Assembly (NCBI GenBank): GCA_025846845.1
Contig: JAOYTL010000018.1
Location: 1 to 64,000 of the forward strand
DNA length: 64,000 nt
Source of the DNA: Alloboseaceae bacterium BT-24-1
GTDB taxonomy: Bacteria > Pseudomonadota > Alphaproteobacteria > Rhizobiales > Beijerinckiaceae
Direction: 5' to 3'
In this document: positions 51,642 to 61,149 of the stretch, one piece after another
Position numbering within the stretch: the first letter of the stretch is position 1
How the letters are laid out: each line of letters begins with the position of its first letter
Translations under genes and position numbers: made by a program
Notes under the pieces: model-generated
The model's input: only the letters and a program-made list of their open reading frames with translations
The model's database searches: none
What the model was told of the DNA's origin: nothing

Positions 51642-51866
51642 AGCCTTTCTCCTGCGATCGAGCAATGGTGCAACAGCTTGTTGCACCCGGCGAGCGATCA
51701 CAGGAGCCGATCGGAAGCCGTCGGGGAAATTCGACGAAGGACCGCGCGTTGGTGAGCCGTTCTGCAGCTCCTCAGAAATGGCTATCGGACGATTCAGAAC
51801 CAGTGCGCATTCTGACTGGTGCTGGCGCAACGCTACCTACAAATGGCACTCCTACGAGGCGGATGT

Positions 51867-52265
51867 CTAAGGGCCTGCGCGAAGCCAGTCGCTCGCCATC
51901 TGCTGCGCGCCCGCCTCCGATCCGACGACTTTGAAGGGGTAGGGGATGAACGCCGCCAGCGCGGCGTTGAGCAGCTTGCCGAGCAGGGCCTTGCGCTTGG
52001 CCTCGTCGGGCTCGACCCTGACCGCTCCGGCGACGAGGCGGCCGAGATCCTTTCACCTGCGTTTCGCCCAGCCCTTGTAGAGCCGATTGAAGCGCGAGGA
52101 CTGCTCAGGCCGCTCGACGCCGTCGAAGATCAGGACGAAGCGTTCGCCGCGCATGAGCAGGCCGTCGAATTCGACGAGCAAGGCTTGCGCCTGCGCGTCA
52201 GGGATCACAACCGGCATGGTCCAGCGCACGACCGGCCAGGCCGAGGCGTCGATGATCGTCATCAC
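51867..52265 (-). pseudogene. Small unknown gene interrupted by an in-frame TGA
   Basis: From the ATG at 52262 (or GTG at 52265), one frame reads 'MTIIDASAWPVVRWTMPVV...NRLYKGWAKRR', meets TGA at 52053-52055, and continues in the same frame with protein-like sequence 'KDLGRLVAGAVRVEPDEAKRKALLGKLLNAALAAFIPYPF...SDWLRAGP' to TAG at 51867-51869. Composition and codon use stay coherent across the stop, so this was one gene of about 130 codons, now broken by a nonsense mutation. It begins ten bases after the TonB receptor remnant. Family not recognised. Confidence 0.65.
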
Positions 52266-52274
52266 GCCGCGCCC

Positions 52275-52466
52275 TCAGAACTTCAGCGAGGTACCGGCGC
52301 CGATCGTCGCGCCGCGGGCATAGACTGCGCCGTAAACGGGCGCGCCGGTCAGCACGCTGGTGCCGTAGGGCTGGGCGAAGCTGACATAGCGCTTGTCGAG
52401 CACGTTCTCGCCGAAGATGCAGGCCTCGCCTTTCTCCCATTCGAGGCCCAGCCGGGCAGAGATCAG
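52275..52466 (-). pseudogene. C-terminal remnant of a TonB-dependent receptor
   Basis: The minus strand reads 'SARLGLEWEKGEACIFGENVLD' split as 'GLEWEKGEACIFGENVLDK' and 'RYVSFAQPYG', then 'GATIGAGTSLKF' and a stop: the last strands and terminal Phe of an outer-membrane receptor. Only about 60 codons remain; the plug and most of the barrel are gone. The upstream edge abuts an ABC transporter fragment. Confidence 0.7.
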
Positions 52467-52690
52467 ATGAAGGCGCGCACGGTCGGGAGCCCGTCCGCCA
52501 TTTCGGCCACGGTCTCAGCCATGCGCGCCTGGATCTGGAGATAGTCGCGGTGACGCCCTCATTCTGTCGCATCACTCGGCCGATCAGCACGGTGCGGAGT
52601 TCGCCCTTGGAACGATCGTCGAAGAAGCCGAGCGGCACCCGCGCCAGCTTGCCGGCGAGCTCGATGCGCAGCTCCTCCTTGTCGCTCGCA
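52467..52690 (-). pseudogene. Remnant of an IrtA-like siderophore ABC transporter
   Basis: Two pieces in different frames: 'LRIELAGKLARVPLGFFDD' plus 'RSKGELRTVLI', and 'RDYLQIQARMAETVAEMADG' plus 'LPTVRAFI'. Both are typical of exporter-fold ABC membrane domains (intracellular loops), as found in IrtA/YbtP-type siderophore importers. A deletion and a frame change separate them, and neither ATPase domain nor complete membrane domain survives. Confidence 0.6.
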
Positions 52691-53110
52691 TGGTGCAGCA
52701 ACCCGGCGAGCTCGACCAGGGCGGAGAGGATGCGGCTCTCGGCGTAGAGCTGCGCCAGCGCGCCAGAATAGGGGTTGTCGGCGAGCTGGTTCAGCAGAAT
52801 CCGCAGCGCGACGCTATGCTCGATCTCGTGGAAGGCAAAGCCCTCGTCGAGCAGGCCTGTGAGGCCGGCGCTGCCGGCCGGGCCATCCTCGACAAGGCCG
52901 CGCAGGAAGTCGGCGCCGATATGGAAGCCACTCATCCGACAGATCTGGCCGCGCCGCTGGCCCGAGGTGATCTCGACCTGGCGGCCGACGCCGAGCAGGG
53001 TCGGCACGCCGATGCCGGAATGCCCGGTTCCGGGCGAGGCCACAATGACCGCTGCTGGCGCCCAATCGACCAAGAAGGCAGGATGTCGAGGCGGAGCATC
53101 GCTGGCACCG
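52691..53110 (-). pseudogene. Remnant of an AraC-family iron regulator
   Basis: The minus strand reads 'GFHIGADFLRGLVEDGPAG' and later 'LLDEGFAFHEIEHSVALRIL' and 'YAESRILSALVELAGLLHH', resembling the central part of PchR-like AraC regulators that control siderophore uptake. The DNA-binding C-terminus is missing; the sequence runs directly into the ABC fragment. Identification is by pattern and moderately certain. Confidence 0.5.
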
Positions 53111-53471
53111 TTCACGTTCGCATCAGCTCGCGGTCGCAGTCGTCTGCATCGGCTCGTGCAGGAAGAATCCTTCGAGCGGGTCGACCTCCGCACGATGCTA
53201 GACACGATGGGTTACTTCGTCTTCGACATTGAAGCCGCTGATGCCAAGATACTCTATTGGGATATGACCTAAGGGAGCGGGGAGGGCGCGGCTCGTCCGT
53301 GTGACATTCCTGCTGGCCTTGGATCGGCGCATTTTGTGACGAGCTGCCGGCGTCGGTCACGGCACCCCGGCTTGATCTGCTGACATTCGCCGCAGTGCCG
53401 GAGATGCGCACGAATCGCGATGTCCTCGATGCATTGCCGTATCCCCCTCGAGGGTGCTCGGAGAGCCTGCA
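53111..53471. other. Non-coding stretch before type I secretion genes
   Basis: No convincing gene. The left part may be further decayed sequence; the last bases hold GGAGAG (53459-53464), the probable Shine-Dalgarno of the next gene. No clear promoter or terminator was seen. Confidence 0.5.
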
Positions 53472-55211
53472 ATGATGCGTTCAGCTTCTCCCGCGCCGGC
53501 AGTCTCGGTCGTCGCCTCCGCCCTGTCGTCCTGTCGTGGAGCCTTTGCGGCGGTCGGCGTGTTTTCCGGCTGCATCAATCTCCTGATGCTGTCGGGCTCA
53601 TTCTACATGCTCCAGCTCTATGACCGGGTCCTGACCTCGCGCAGCGTGCCGACCCTGATCGGGCTTTCCCTACTCCTGCTCGCCGCCTACGCCCTGCAGG
53701 GCGTTCTCGATGCGATCCGGGTCAGGATGCTGTCCCGGATCGGCGCGCGTTTCGACGAGCAGGTCTCGCCATCCGCCTTTGCGGCGGCACAGCGGATGCC
53801 ACTGCTGGGCCATCATCCGGAGCAGGCGCTGCGGCCGATCCGCGACCTCGACCAGATCCGTGCCTTCCTGGCCTCAATGGGGCCCGCCGCCCTGTTCGAC
53901 ATGCCGTGGATGCCGCTCTTCTTCGCCGGCTGCTTCCTGCTGCATCCCTGGCTCGGCTGGCTCGCCATCGCGGGTGGCGCCGTCATCCTCGGGCTGACGG
54001 CACTGGCGGAGCGCAAGAGCCGCCTGATGGCTGCAGCGCAGCAGGCCAGCGGCATGGGGCGGCAGATGATCGCCGAATCCAGCCGGCGCAATGCCGAGGC
54101 CCTTGCCGCGATGGGCATGGGGCCGGCCTTCGAGCGCCGATGGCAGGAGGCCAGTCGTCGTCATATCGGCGACTGGCTGGCCGGAGCGGACGCGATCGGC
54201 GGGATCGGCGCCTTCGCCAAGATCTTCCGCATGGTCCTGCAATCGGCCGTGCTCGGCCTTGGCGCCTATCTCGCCATCCATGGCGAAATCTCCGGCGGAG
54301 CGATGATCGCCGCTTCGATCCTGACCGCGCGCGCTCTGGCTCCGATCGAGATCGCGGTCGCACACTGGAAGGGCTTCGTCGCAGCCCGTCAGGGGCTCGA
54401 GCACCTTGGGCAAGTGCTGAATTCCCCTGCCTTTGCCGTGCGAGAGTACACAGCGCTGCCGCAGCCGCGGCGAGAACTTTCGGCGGAGGGCCTGCTGGTG
54501 GCGGCGCCCGGCCAGCAGGCGCCGATCCTGCAAGGCGTTTCGCTGAAGCTCGAGGCCGGCCAGGGCCTCGGCATCATCGGGCCGAGCGCCTCCGGCAAGT
54601 CGACCCTGGTGCGTGCTTTAGTCGGTGTCTGGCGACCGCTCAAGGGTACGGTTCGGCTGGACGGTGCCGATCTCGATCAGTGGAACCGGAGCGAGCTCGG
54701 GCAGCATATCGGCTATCTGCCGCAGGACATCGAGCTCCTCGACGGCTCCGTCGCCGAGAACATCGCCCGCTTCCAGGCCGACGCCTCGGACGAGGCCATC
54801 GTCGCTGCGGCGCGCGCCGCTGGAGCGCATGAGCTGATCCTCAAACTCGAAAATGGCTACGGCACCCGCATCGGCGAGGCAGGCTCCACCCTGTCGGGCG
54901 GCCAGCGCCAGCGGATCGCCCTGGCGCGGGCGCTGTTCGGCGAGCCATTCCTCGTTGTGCTGGATGAACCCAATTCCAACCTCGACCACGACGGCGATGA
55001 GGCGTTGACCGTGGCTGTGAAAGGCATTCGCGCCCGCGGCGGGATCGTCATCGTCGTGACGCATCGCCCGACCGCGATCGCAGGCGTCGATCAGATCGCG
55101 ATGATCGCTGAAGGCCGCATCCAGGCCATCGGCCCGAAGAAGGAAATCCTGCAGCGGGTTCTCAAGCAGGGCGGGCTACCAAGTGCGCAACGGCAGACGA
55201 TAGCGTCATGA
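53472..55211 (+). CDS. Type I secretion system ABC permease/ATPase (PrtD/HasD type)
   Basis: A 579-residue inner-membrane transporter. The membrane domain (about residues 20-300) has 'SGCINLLMLSGSFYMLQLYDRVLTSRS', typical of PrtD. The ATPase domain has Walker A 'GPSASGKSTLVRAL', signature 'STLSGGQRQRIALARAL', Walker B 'FLVVLDEPNSNLD' and 'VVTHRPTAI'. It has no peptidase (C39) domain, which fits RTX substrates. It overlaps the adaptor gene by four bases and probably exports the RTX esterase encoded at 56698-60471. Confidence 0.93.
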   Translation: MMRSASPAPAVSVVASALSSCRGAFAAVGVFSGCINLLMLSGSFYMLQLYDRVLTSRSVPTLIGLSLLLLAAYALQGVLDAIRVRMLSRIGARFDEQVSPSAFAAAQRMPLLGHHPEQALRPIRDLDQIRAFLASMGPAALFDMPWMPLFFAGCFLLHPWLGWLAIAGGAVILGLTALAERKSRLMAAAQQASGMGRQMIAESSRRNAEALAAMGMGPAFERRWQEASRRHIGDWLAGADAIGGIGAFAKIFRMVLQSAVLGLGAYLAIHGEISGGAMIAASILTARALAPIEIAVAHWKGFVAARQGLEHLGQVLNSPAFAVREYTALPQPRRELSAEGLLVAAPGQQAPILQGVSLKLEAGQGLGIIGPSASGKSTLVRALVGVWRPLKGTVRLDGADLDQWNRSELGQHIGYLPQDIELLDGSVAENIARFQADASDEAIVAAARAAGAHELILKLENGYGTRIGEAGSTLSGGQRQRIALARALFGEPFLVVLDEPNSNLDHDGDEALTVAVKGIRARGGIVIVVTHRPTAIAGVDQIAMIAEGRIQAIGPKKEILQRVLKQGGLPSAQRQTIAS

Positions 55212-56527
55212 CGAAGCCCACCGGACAAGACCAAGCGGATTTCCGGCAAGCGCTGGGGCGGCTCGCCACGATCGGCGGCGCCAGCATCGCCCTCTTCGCC
55301 GGAACGGTCGGCGTCTGGGCCGTTGCAACCACTCTCTCCGGCGCGGTCGTCACGACGGGCCAGTTCGTGGTCGACGGCAATGTCAGGAAGGTGCAGCACC
55401 CGACCGGCGGCGTCGTCAGCGAACTCCTGGTTCGCGAGGGTGTGCGTGTCGAGCGGAACGCCGTCCTGATCCGCCTGGACGACACTGTGACCCGCGCCAA
55501 TCTGCAGGTCATCACCAAGCAACTCGACGAATTCGCAGCACGTCGCGGCCGCCTCCAGGCCGAGCGGGACCGCCGTGACGCGATCGTCGTCGCGCCGGAT
55601 CTGGCAGGCCGGCTGCATGAGCCTGAGATCGCCGAGCTCGTCGCGGCCGAGCAGGCCCTGTTCGAGGCGCGACGCTCATCGCGCGAAGGGCAGAAGGCGC
55701 AACTCGTCAAGCGCGTCGGCCAGCTTCAGGATCTGATCGTCGGTCACCGGGCGCAGCAGGAGGCAAGGGATCGCCAGGCTACCCTCATCGAAGAGGAACT
55801 TCTGAGCGTCAGGGGGCTCTATGAGAAGAACCTCGTCTCCCTGAGCCGAAAGGCCGTTCTGGAACGAGAAGCTGCGAACCTAAAGGGTCAGAAGGGGCAA
55901 CTGCTGGCCGCGGTCGCTCAGGCTGAAAGCAGAATCGGCGAAACACAACTCCAGATCATCCAGGTCGAGGATGCGTTGCGCGAGGAGGTAATGAAGGAGC
56001 TGCGCGAGATACAAGCGCGGAGCGCAGAATTGGTCGAACGCCGCGTTGCGGCCGAGGATCAACTGAAGCGCGTCGAGATAAGGTCGCCGAGCACCGGTTT
56101 CGTGCATCAACTGGCGGTCCATACTGTCGGCGGCGTGATCACGCCAGCCGAAACGTTCATGGTGATCGTCCCTGTCGAGGACGGCTTGGAAATTGAAGCC
56201 CGCATCCTGCCGTCCGACATCGACCAATTGGTCGTTGGGCGATCCGCGCAGGTGAAGATCCATGCATTCAACCAACGCACAACGCCGGAGCTGAAGGGCA
56301 AAGTTTCTCGCATCTCGGCTGATACCAGCCGCGACCAGCAAACCGGCACCGCATTCTATACAATTCGGGTCAATGTCGAGCCTGAGGAGCTCGCTCGTCT
56401 TGCGCCTCATCGTATCGGCGCTGGCATGCAGGCTGATGTCTTCGTCCAGACAGGGGAACGCAGCCCGCTCGAATACATTCTGAAGCCGCTCAAAGATCAA
56501 ATGGCCAAGTCTTTCAAGGAGCGGTGA
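55208..56527 (+). CDS. HlyD-type periplasmic adaptor of type I secretion
   Basis: A 439-residue membrane-fusion protein. One transmembrane segment lies near residues 20-45 and a lipoyl half-motif 'GQFVVDGNVRKVQHPTGGVVSELLVREGV' at 55-83. Long coiled coil covers about 95-280, followed by 'VEIRSPSTGFVHQLAVHTVGGVI' and a C-terminal beta domain ('VYTIRV'-like 'AFYTIRVNVEPEELARL'). It links the ABC transporter to an outer-membrane TolC, which is not encoded in the window. Its gene converges on the substrate gene with 170 bases between. Confidence 0.93.
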   Translation: MTKPTGQDQADFRQALGRLATIGGASIALFAGTVGVWAVATTLSGAVVTTGQFVVDGNVRKVQHPTGGVVSELLVREGVRVERNAVLIRLDDTVTRANLQVITKQLDEFAARRGRLQAERDRRDAIVVAPDLAGRLHEPEIAELVAAEQALFEARRSSREGQKAQLVKRVGQLQDLIVGHRAQQEARDRQATLIEEELLSVRGLYEKNLVSLSRKAVLEREAANLKGQKGQLLAAVAQAESRIGETQLQIIQVEDALREEVMKELREIQARSAELVERRVAAEDQLKRVEIRSPSTGFVHQLAVHTVGGVITPAETFMVIVPVEDGLEIEARILPSDIDQLVVGRSAQVKIHAFNQRTTPELKGKVSRISADTSRDQQTGTAFYTIRVNVEPEELARLAPHRIGAGMQADVFVQTGERSPLEYILKPLKDQMAKSFKER

Positions 56528-56697
56528 GCTTCAGACTCTCGGCGTGCAGAGTGTCCGCATTTGGAGAAGCCCTCGCCGCCGATCAGCCCTTCCCTCATGC
56601 GCGGCCGTCCACTCGCCCGTGATCGCGCCACCCCGCCAATCTGCAGGACGACGAAACCAAGAATTCAAGTTCTCGGCGACGCAGCCCTTGCTACCGA

Positions 56698-59600
56698 TCA
56701 GACGAACAAGAAATCGCTTGCCTGCAGCGCGATGGCGGAGACACCCGTGAGCGTCACGGAGTGGCCGGGCTCGATCGTCACGATCGCGTCGGCGCCTGAA
56801 GCCGAGATATGGTCCTGGCGCCAGGACGCGAAATCGCCGACATTCAAAGCGAAAGCCTTGAAATCCAGGAGATCCTCTCCGCGGACGAAGTCGCGAACCG
56901 TATCCTGGCCGAAGCCGGGCGCGAAGACGAAAACGTCCCGGCCCGCGCCGCCTGTGAGAAGGTCGTTGCCAGCTTCCCCCCGGATCCAGTCGGCCCCGGC
57001 GCCGCCTGAAAGCTCGTTGGCCCGGCCGTCGCCGATCAGAAGATCGTTGTGGGAGCTTCCGGTGACCTTGGTCACCGCAGCATCGATCGCCGTGCCCATG
57101 CCGGCTGCGGGCGGCTTGGCCAGAAAGGCCGTGGTCCAATAGCCGGCCATCTTGCGATAGCCGGTATCGTTCGGGTGTATACCATCGAACAGGTCGGACA
57201 GCGCGACGCTCGGCATCTCGACGAGACTGACATTCTGACCGCGCCCCACGGCGTCCGCGACGACGCTTCGGATCGCGGCGTTCACATTGGCAATCTGGGT
57301 ATCATGGCCCGCCAGCGGCAGCAGCGTCGCGACATAGACATGTGTCGCCGGGCTTGCCTGCGCGACATGGTTCAGCATGCCCACGATCTCGGCGCTGACG
57401 GCGTTTTGCGGATTGCTCTTCTGGAGCACGTCGTTGGTGCCGACCATGAGCAGGATGGCGCTCGGCGTATAGGTGGCGAGGAGGTTGGGAAGGAGCGCCT
57501 GGATGTCGTCGCCGGTCTCGCCGGGATAACCGGCATGCTGGGGATCGGGCACCTGGCCGTTGCTGTTGGGCCCAACCAGGTCGACGAGGCGCCCTGCCTC
57601 GACCAGATTCTGGTAGAGGAAGCCGCGATAGCCATGCTCGTCCTGTCCGGGAGGGGAGTCGCCATTGGTGATCGAATCGCCGAGCGCCATCACCTTCGTG
57701 GCGAGTACCCATTGCGCGGCGCCAAGGTCGACCCTGACCCCGCGTACGGCGCCCGAGAGATCGAGCGCAGAACTTCCTCCCGTTCCGACGTCGAGGATGA
57801 AGCTCTGCGCAACTGGTGTCGAACCATCCTCGTTCCCATCCTCCACCGAGACGGAGAAGGATGGCGCCGTGGACGAGCCATCGTGCCGGAAGGCGACCAA
57901 GCCATTGGTGAGCTGCTGCGGCGTGAAACTCATGGCGGCGGCCCCGGCGACCAGAAGCGTGCCGCCAGCGACCCCAGAGGCGGTGAAGGCGACACCCGTC
58001 GCGCTGTCGTCGAGGTCGGAATAGAAGAGATCGGCTTGGCTCAGCACATAGCTGCCGCCGCTGGCGATGGTGGCTCTCAGGTCGCCGGTCAGCGTCGGCG
58101 GGGTGTTCACCTGTCCGGTCGTGACGTTGAAGACGAAGTTCTGCGCGACCGGCGTGGAGCCGTCCTCGTTGCCGTCCTCGACCGCGATCCTGAAGCTGCC
58201 GACCGGCTCCGTCCCGTCGTGCCAGTAGGTGATCTGCCCGGCCGCGAGCTGCTCGGCCGTGAAGCTCGACACCGCCGTGCCGTTGCGGCGGACAAAGCCG
58301 TTGTCGATGTTGCTGACCGAGAAGGTGACGCCGGCCGGCCCGTCGTCCGGATCTGTGTAGAAGAAGTCGCTGGTGGTGAACTGGTAGGTGCTGCCATTGG
58401 CGATCGTCGCCTGCAGGTCGCCGGTCAGCGTCGGCGGGGTGTTCACCTGACCGGTCGTGACGTTGAACACGAAGTTCTGCGCGACCGGCGTGGAGCCGTC
58501 CTCATTGCCGTCCTCGACCGCGATCCTGAAGCTGCCGACGGGCTCCGTCCCGTCATGCCAATAGGTGATCTGCCCGGCCGCGAGATGCTCGGCCGTGAAG
58601 CTCGACACCGCCGTGCCGTTGCGGCGGACAAAGCCGTTGTCGATGTTGCTGACCGAGAAGGTGACGCCGGCCGGCCCGTCGTCCGGATCTGTGTAGAAGA
58701 AGTCGCTGGTGGTGAACTGGTAGGTGCTGCCATTGGCGATCGTCGCCTGCAGGTCGCCAGTCAGCGTCGGCGGGGTGTTCACCTGGCCCGTCGTGACATT
58801 GAACACGAAGCTCTGCGCGACCGGCGTGGAGCCGTCCTCATTGCCGTCCTCGACCGCGATCCTGAAGCTGCCGACGGGCTCCGTCCCGTCATGCCAATAG
58901 GTGATCTGCCCGGCCGCGAGCTGCTCGGCCGTGAAGCTGGACACCGCCGTGCCGTTGCGACGGACAAAGCCGTTGTCGATGTTGCTGACCGAGAAGGTGA
59001 CGCCGGCCGGACCATCGTCCGGATCTGTGTAGAAGAAATCGCTGGTGGTGAACTGGTAGGTACTGCCATTGGCGATCGTCGCCTGCAGATCGCCGGTCAG
59101 CGTCGGGGCCACGTTACCCTGGCCAGCCGTGAGTTCGATCGTAGCGACGGCGCTTGCGACGGCCTGGCCGCCATTGGCCGTCCCGTCGCCATCGTTGAGC
59201 GTGAACGTCACTTCGCGCGGCGAGGTCGGGCTGCCCGCGCCCGTCGAGAAGCCGACATGCTGGAGAAGTGTCTGGACGGCTGCAGGCGTCGCGCTGGTGT
59301 TGAGGCTCACCACGAGATCGTTGCCGTTGGTTCCTCCGGACACCGTCCCGATGCTGGTTCCATTGACCCGCACGGTGGTCCCGCTGATCGTCACGGTCGC
59401 GTCGGTGATGATCAGGAGCTGGTCGCCGGCGGAGCCGTTGGCCATGAAGCCGATGCGCAAGGACCCGCCGCCGAAATTCGCCGAGTCGATGTCGGCAACA
59501 GTCGCCGCAGCGGCGAACTTCGCGGGCGCGTCGCCGGTCCGATACGACAAGGTCACGCCCGTTCCAGCCGCCGCGCCGTTGAGATCCAGCAGCGGCGCAT

Positions 59601-60471
59601 CGTTGACGCGCGTGATCGAGATGCTCGCATCCCGTACGAGACTGACGTCGGTGCCGTCGCTCGCCGACACACGGACCGTTCTGGTCGCCGTGGAGGGCTG
59701 ATCGCTTCCGTTCTCGTACAGGATGCCGCGCAGGATGGCCTGATAGGTCACCGCCGACGCGCTGCCGTCGATACTGAGCGCGCCGGTGGAAGCCGAATAG
59801 GTGACGGAGAGCCCGGCGGCCGCAGCGGCGCTCGCTGCAGCGGCATCCAGGCTGAGCCGCTCGAGGGCGTTGCCGTCCGGCCGGGCTAGGAGCGTTGCCG
59901 TGAGCGCGACGAGGCTGCTCGTATCCGGGTCTGTCAGGGTCGCATTCGGTGAGACGGCGACGGAACGGTTCTCGATGAAGGAGGCCGACGAACTTGTGCC
60001 CGAGGCGGCGCCGTTCAGGTCGAGTACTGGTCGATCATTCACCGGCACGACCGTGATCGCGTCGATCCGAACCGTGCCGGCGAGATTGAAGCTGATTGTC
60101 TGGTTCGGCGTCGGCGTGTCGCTCACATCGGCATAGGTGAGATTGCGCAGCACGGTCTGAACCCGGCTGGCCGTCGCATTGCTGTTGAACGCGATCACGA
60201 AGTCGGCGCCATTCGTGCCGCCGCTGACGGAGCCGACCGTGACGCCGCCGACGCGAACGCTCGTGCCCGCAAGACTGACCCCGCTCGAAAACCCGATCTG
60301 CGCCTCGGCCAGGAGGCCCGACAGCCGCAGTGACTGCCCATTGAAGTTGCCGCTTGCGCTGAGCGCGGCGCTCGGTGCGAGGAGAATGGCGGACGCCCCC
60401 TCCTGAAAGGTTCTGCTCTCGTTGAGTCCCGTGCCGGAACCGTTCAGATCGAAGCTAGTGAGAGTGGCCAT
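56698..60471 (-). CDS. Secreted RTX protein with tandem repeats and SGNH/GDSL esterase domain
   Basis: A 1257-residue protein without N-terminal signal peptide, as expected for type I export. Residues about 1-455 contain extracellular cadherin/VCBS-like modules ('LDLNGAA' repeats). Residues about 455-790 are three near-identical 112-residue units, and about 790-905 a divergent fourth. An SGNH hydrolase domain follows at about 922-1125, with 'ALGDSITNG', 'MVGTNDV' and 'DGIHPNDTGY' giving Ser, Asn and Asp/His. RTX calcium repeats ('GSSHNDLLIGDGRAN', 'GGAGADWIRGEAGNDLLTGG') and a C-terminal secretion region ending 'ALQASDFLFV' complete it. The start ATG follows GGAGG. It is probably a surface or secreted carbohydrate or lipid esterase. 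Confidence 0.92.
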   Translation of the reverse strand: MATLTSFDLNGSGTGLNESRTFQEGASAILLAPSAALSASGNFNGQSLRLSGLLAEAQIGFSSGVSLAGTSVRVGGVTVGSVSGGTNGADFVIAFNSNATASRVQTVLRNLTYADVSDTPTPNQTISFNLAGTVRIDAITVVPVNDRPVLDLNGAASGTSSSASFIENRSVAVSPNATLTDPDTSSLVALTATLLARPDGNALERLSLDAAAASAAAAAGLSVTYSASTGALSIDGSASAVTYQAILRGILYENGSDQPSTATRTVRVSASDGTDVSLVRDASISITRVNDAPLLDLNGAAAGTGVTLSYRTGDAPAKFAAAATVADIDSANFGGGSLRIGFMANGSAGDQLLIITDATVTISGTTVRVNGTSIGTVSGGTNGNDLVVSLNTSATPAAVQTLLQHVGFSTGAGSPTSPREVTFTLNDGDGTANGGQAVASAVATIELTAGQGNVAPTLTGDLQATIANGSTYQFTTSDFFYTDPDDGPAGVTFSVSNIDNGFVRRNGTAVSSFTAEQLAAGQITYWHDGTEPVGSFRIAVEDGNEDGSTPVAQSFVFNVTTGQVNTPPTLTGDLQATIANGSTYQFTTSDFFYTDPDDGPAGVTFSVSNIDNGFVRRNGTAVSSFTAEHLAAGQITYWHDGTEPVGSFRIAVEDGNEDGSTPVAQNFVFNVTTGQVNTPPTLTGDLQATIANGSTYQFTTSDFFYTDPDDGPAGVTFSVSNIDNGFVRRNGTAVSSFTAEQLAAGQITYWHDGTEPVGSFRIAVEDGNEDGSTPVAQNFVFNVTTGQVNTPPTLTGDLRATIASGGSYVLSQADLFYSDLDDSATGVAFTASGVAGGTLLVAGAAAMSFTPQQLTNGLVAFRHDGSSTAPSFSVSVEDGNEDGSTPVAQSFILDVGTGGSSALDLSGAVRGVRVDLGAAQWVLATKVMALGDSITNGDSPPGQDEHGYRGFLYQNLVEAGRLVDLVGPNSNGQVPDPQHAGYPGETGDDIQALLPNLLATYTPSAILLMVGTNDVLQKSNPQNAVSAEIVGMLNHVAQASPATHVYVATLLPLAGHDTQIANVNAAIRSVVADAVGRGQNVSLVEMPSVALSDLFDGIHPNDTGYRKMAGYWTTAFLAKPPAAGMGTAIDAAVTKVTGSSHNDLLIGDGRANELSGGAGADWIRGEAGNDLLTGGAGRDVFVFAPGFGQDTVRDFVRGEDLLDFKAFALNVGDFASWRQDHISASGADAIVTIEPGHSVTLTGVSAIALQASDFLFV
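58102..59109 (-). repeat. Three tandem 336-bp repeats inside RTX esterase gene
   Basis: Units 58102-58437, 58438-58773 and 58774-59109 each encode 112 residues beginning 'TLTGDLQATIANGSTYQF' and ending 'VAQ(S/N)FVFNVTTGQVNT'-like. Differences are mostly silent or single-residue (Q/H, S/N), so the units were copied recently or are kept alike by recombination. The region is prone to expansion, contraction and misassembly. Confidence 0.95.
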
Positions 60472-60899
60472 GTCGCCTCCGCAAAGACCAAAGGCAATCC
60501 TGCCGAGCGGGTCGATCTTCCTTGCTCAATCGCACGGATCTACGGGCCAGCGGATCGGCATTGGGAGTAGTCGCGGGCGCAGCTGAGGTAGGTCGAACGG
60601 CGGGCCGGTTCGCCCTTGGGCCGATTTCGCTGAGGCTGCCCGTTCTGATTGCAGATGGGCTGACGGGGAATGAAGGGCGTGGATCCGAATGCACGGATTC
60701 GGCGCACGCTTTCAGCCCGGAAGAGGGGCTTCACTTTTTGCGGGACGGCGCCGATGCGGTCGACAATGTGCTGGGCGTTATTGCATCCAGCATGCTCGCG
60801 GCGACGACCTTCTCGCTGTCCGCTTTCAGGTGGCCGCTCAATGTCCCCAACTGGCCGATTGTGTTGAAGAAGTCGACCAGGAGAGCGACGCTGGCCGGT
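60472..60899. other. Non-coding region upstream of RTX gene
   Basis: This stretch holds the presumed promoter of the minus-strand RTX gene. It also holds sequence that, on the minus strand, continues the frame beyond the IS1182-like remnant without recognisable protein content. The shared 15-mer GCCGATTGTGTTGAA is at 60854-60868. No intact gene was found. Confidence 0.5.
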
Positions 60900-61146
60900 G
60901 TCGGATTTGGCCGATTGAGCCTCCGCGTCTCCCGCGGCCCGGATCTGCGGCCCGTTCGGCAGGAGCTTTGCGAGTTTCCTGAGGTTCTGGGCTGCTGCGG
61001 CGAGATGGAACTCGTCTCTGGCACCATTGGGCCGCGTAGTCGCAACAGGTCGAGCCGCAGGATGCGCTTGAGGTGGGCGAAGAGCATCTCGACCTTCTTC
61101 TGCTCTCGCCGCGAGGTGACATAGGCATCGGTTTCGGCGATGTCAC
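60900..61146 (-). mobile_element. C-terminal remnant of an IS1182-type transposase, frameshifted
   Basis: The minus strand reads 'TDAYVTSRREQKKVEMLFAH' then 'LKRILRLDLLRLRGP', then needs a one-base shift to continue 'NGARDEFHLAAAAQNLRKLA' and 'KLLPNG'. This is the conserved end of DDE transposases of the IS1182 group. Only about 70 codons remain, with an apparent one-base deletion near 61030 and no visible 5' part. Confidence 0.75.
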
Positions 61147-61149
61147 AGC

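Noticed and set aside
52053..52055. In-frame TGA considered as a selenocysteine codon
   Set aside because: No SECIS-like hairpin or selenoprotein family is evident and the surrounding genes are decayed, so a nonsense mutation is simpler.
58102..59109. Regular repeats considered as a CRISPR array
   Set aside because: Units are 336 bp, contiguous without unique spacers, and in frame within a protein gene.
57049..59889. A 946-codon open frame on the plus strand with internal repeats
   Set aside because: It is antisense to the RTX esterase gene; its repeats are the shadow of the 336-bp coding repeats.
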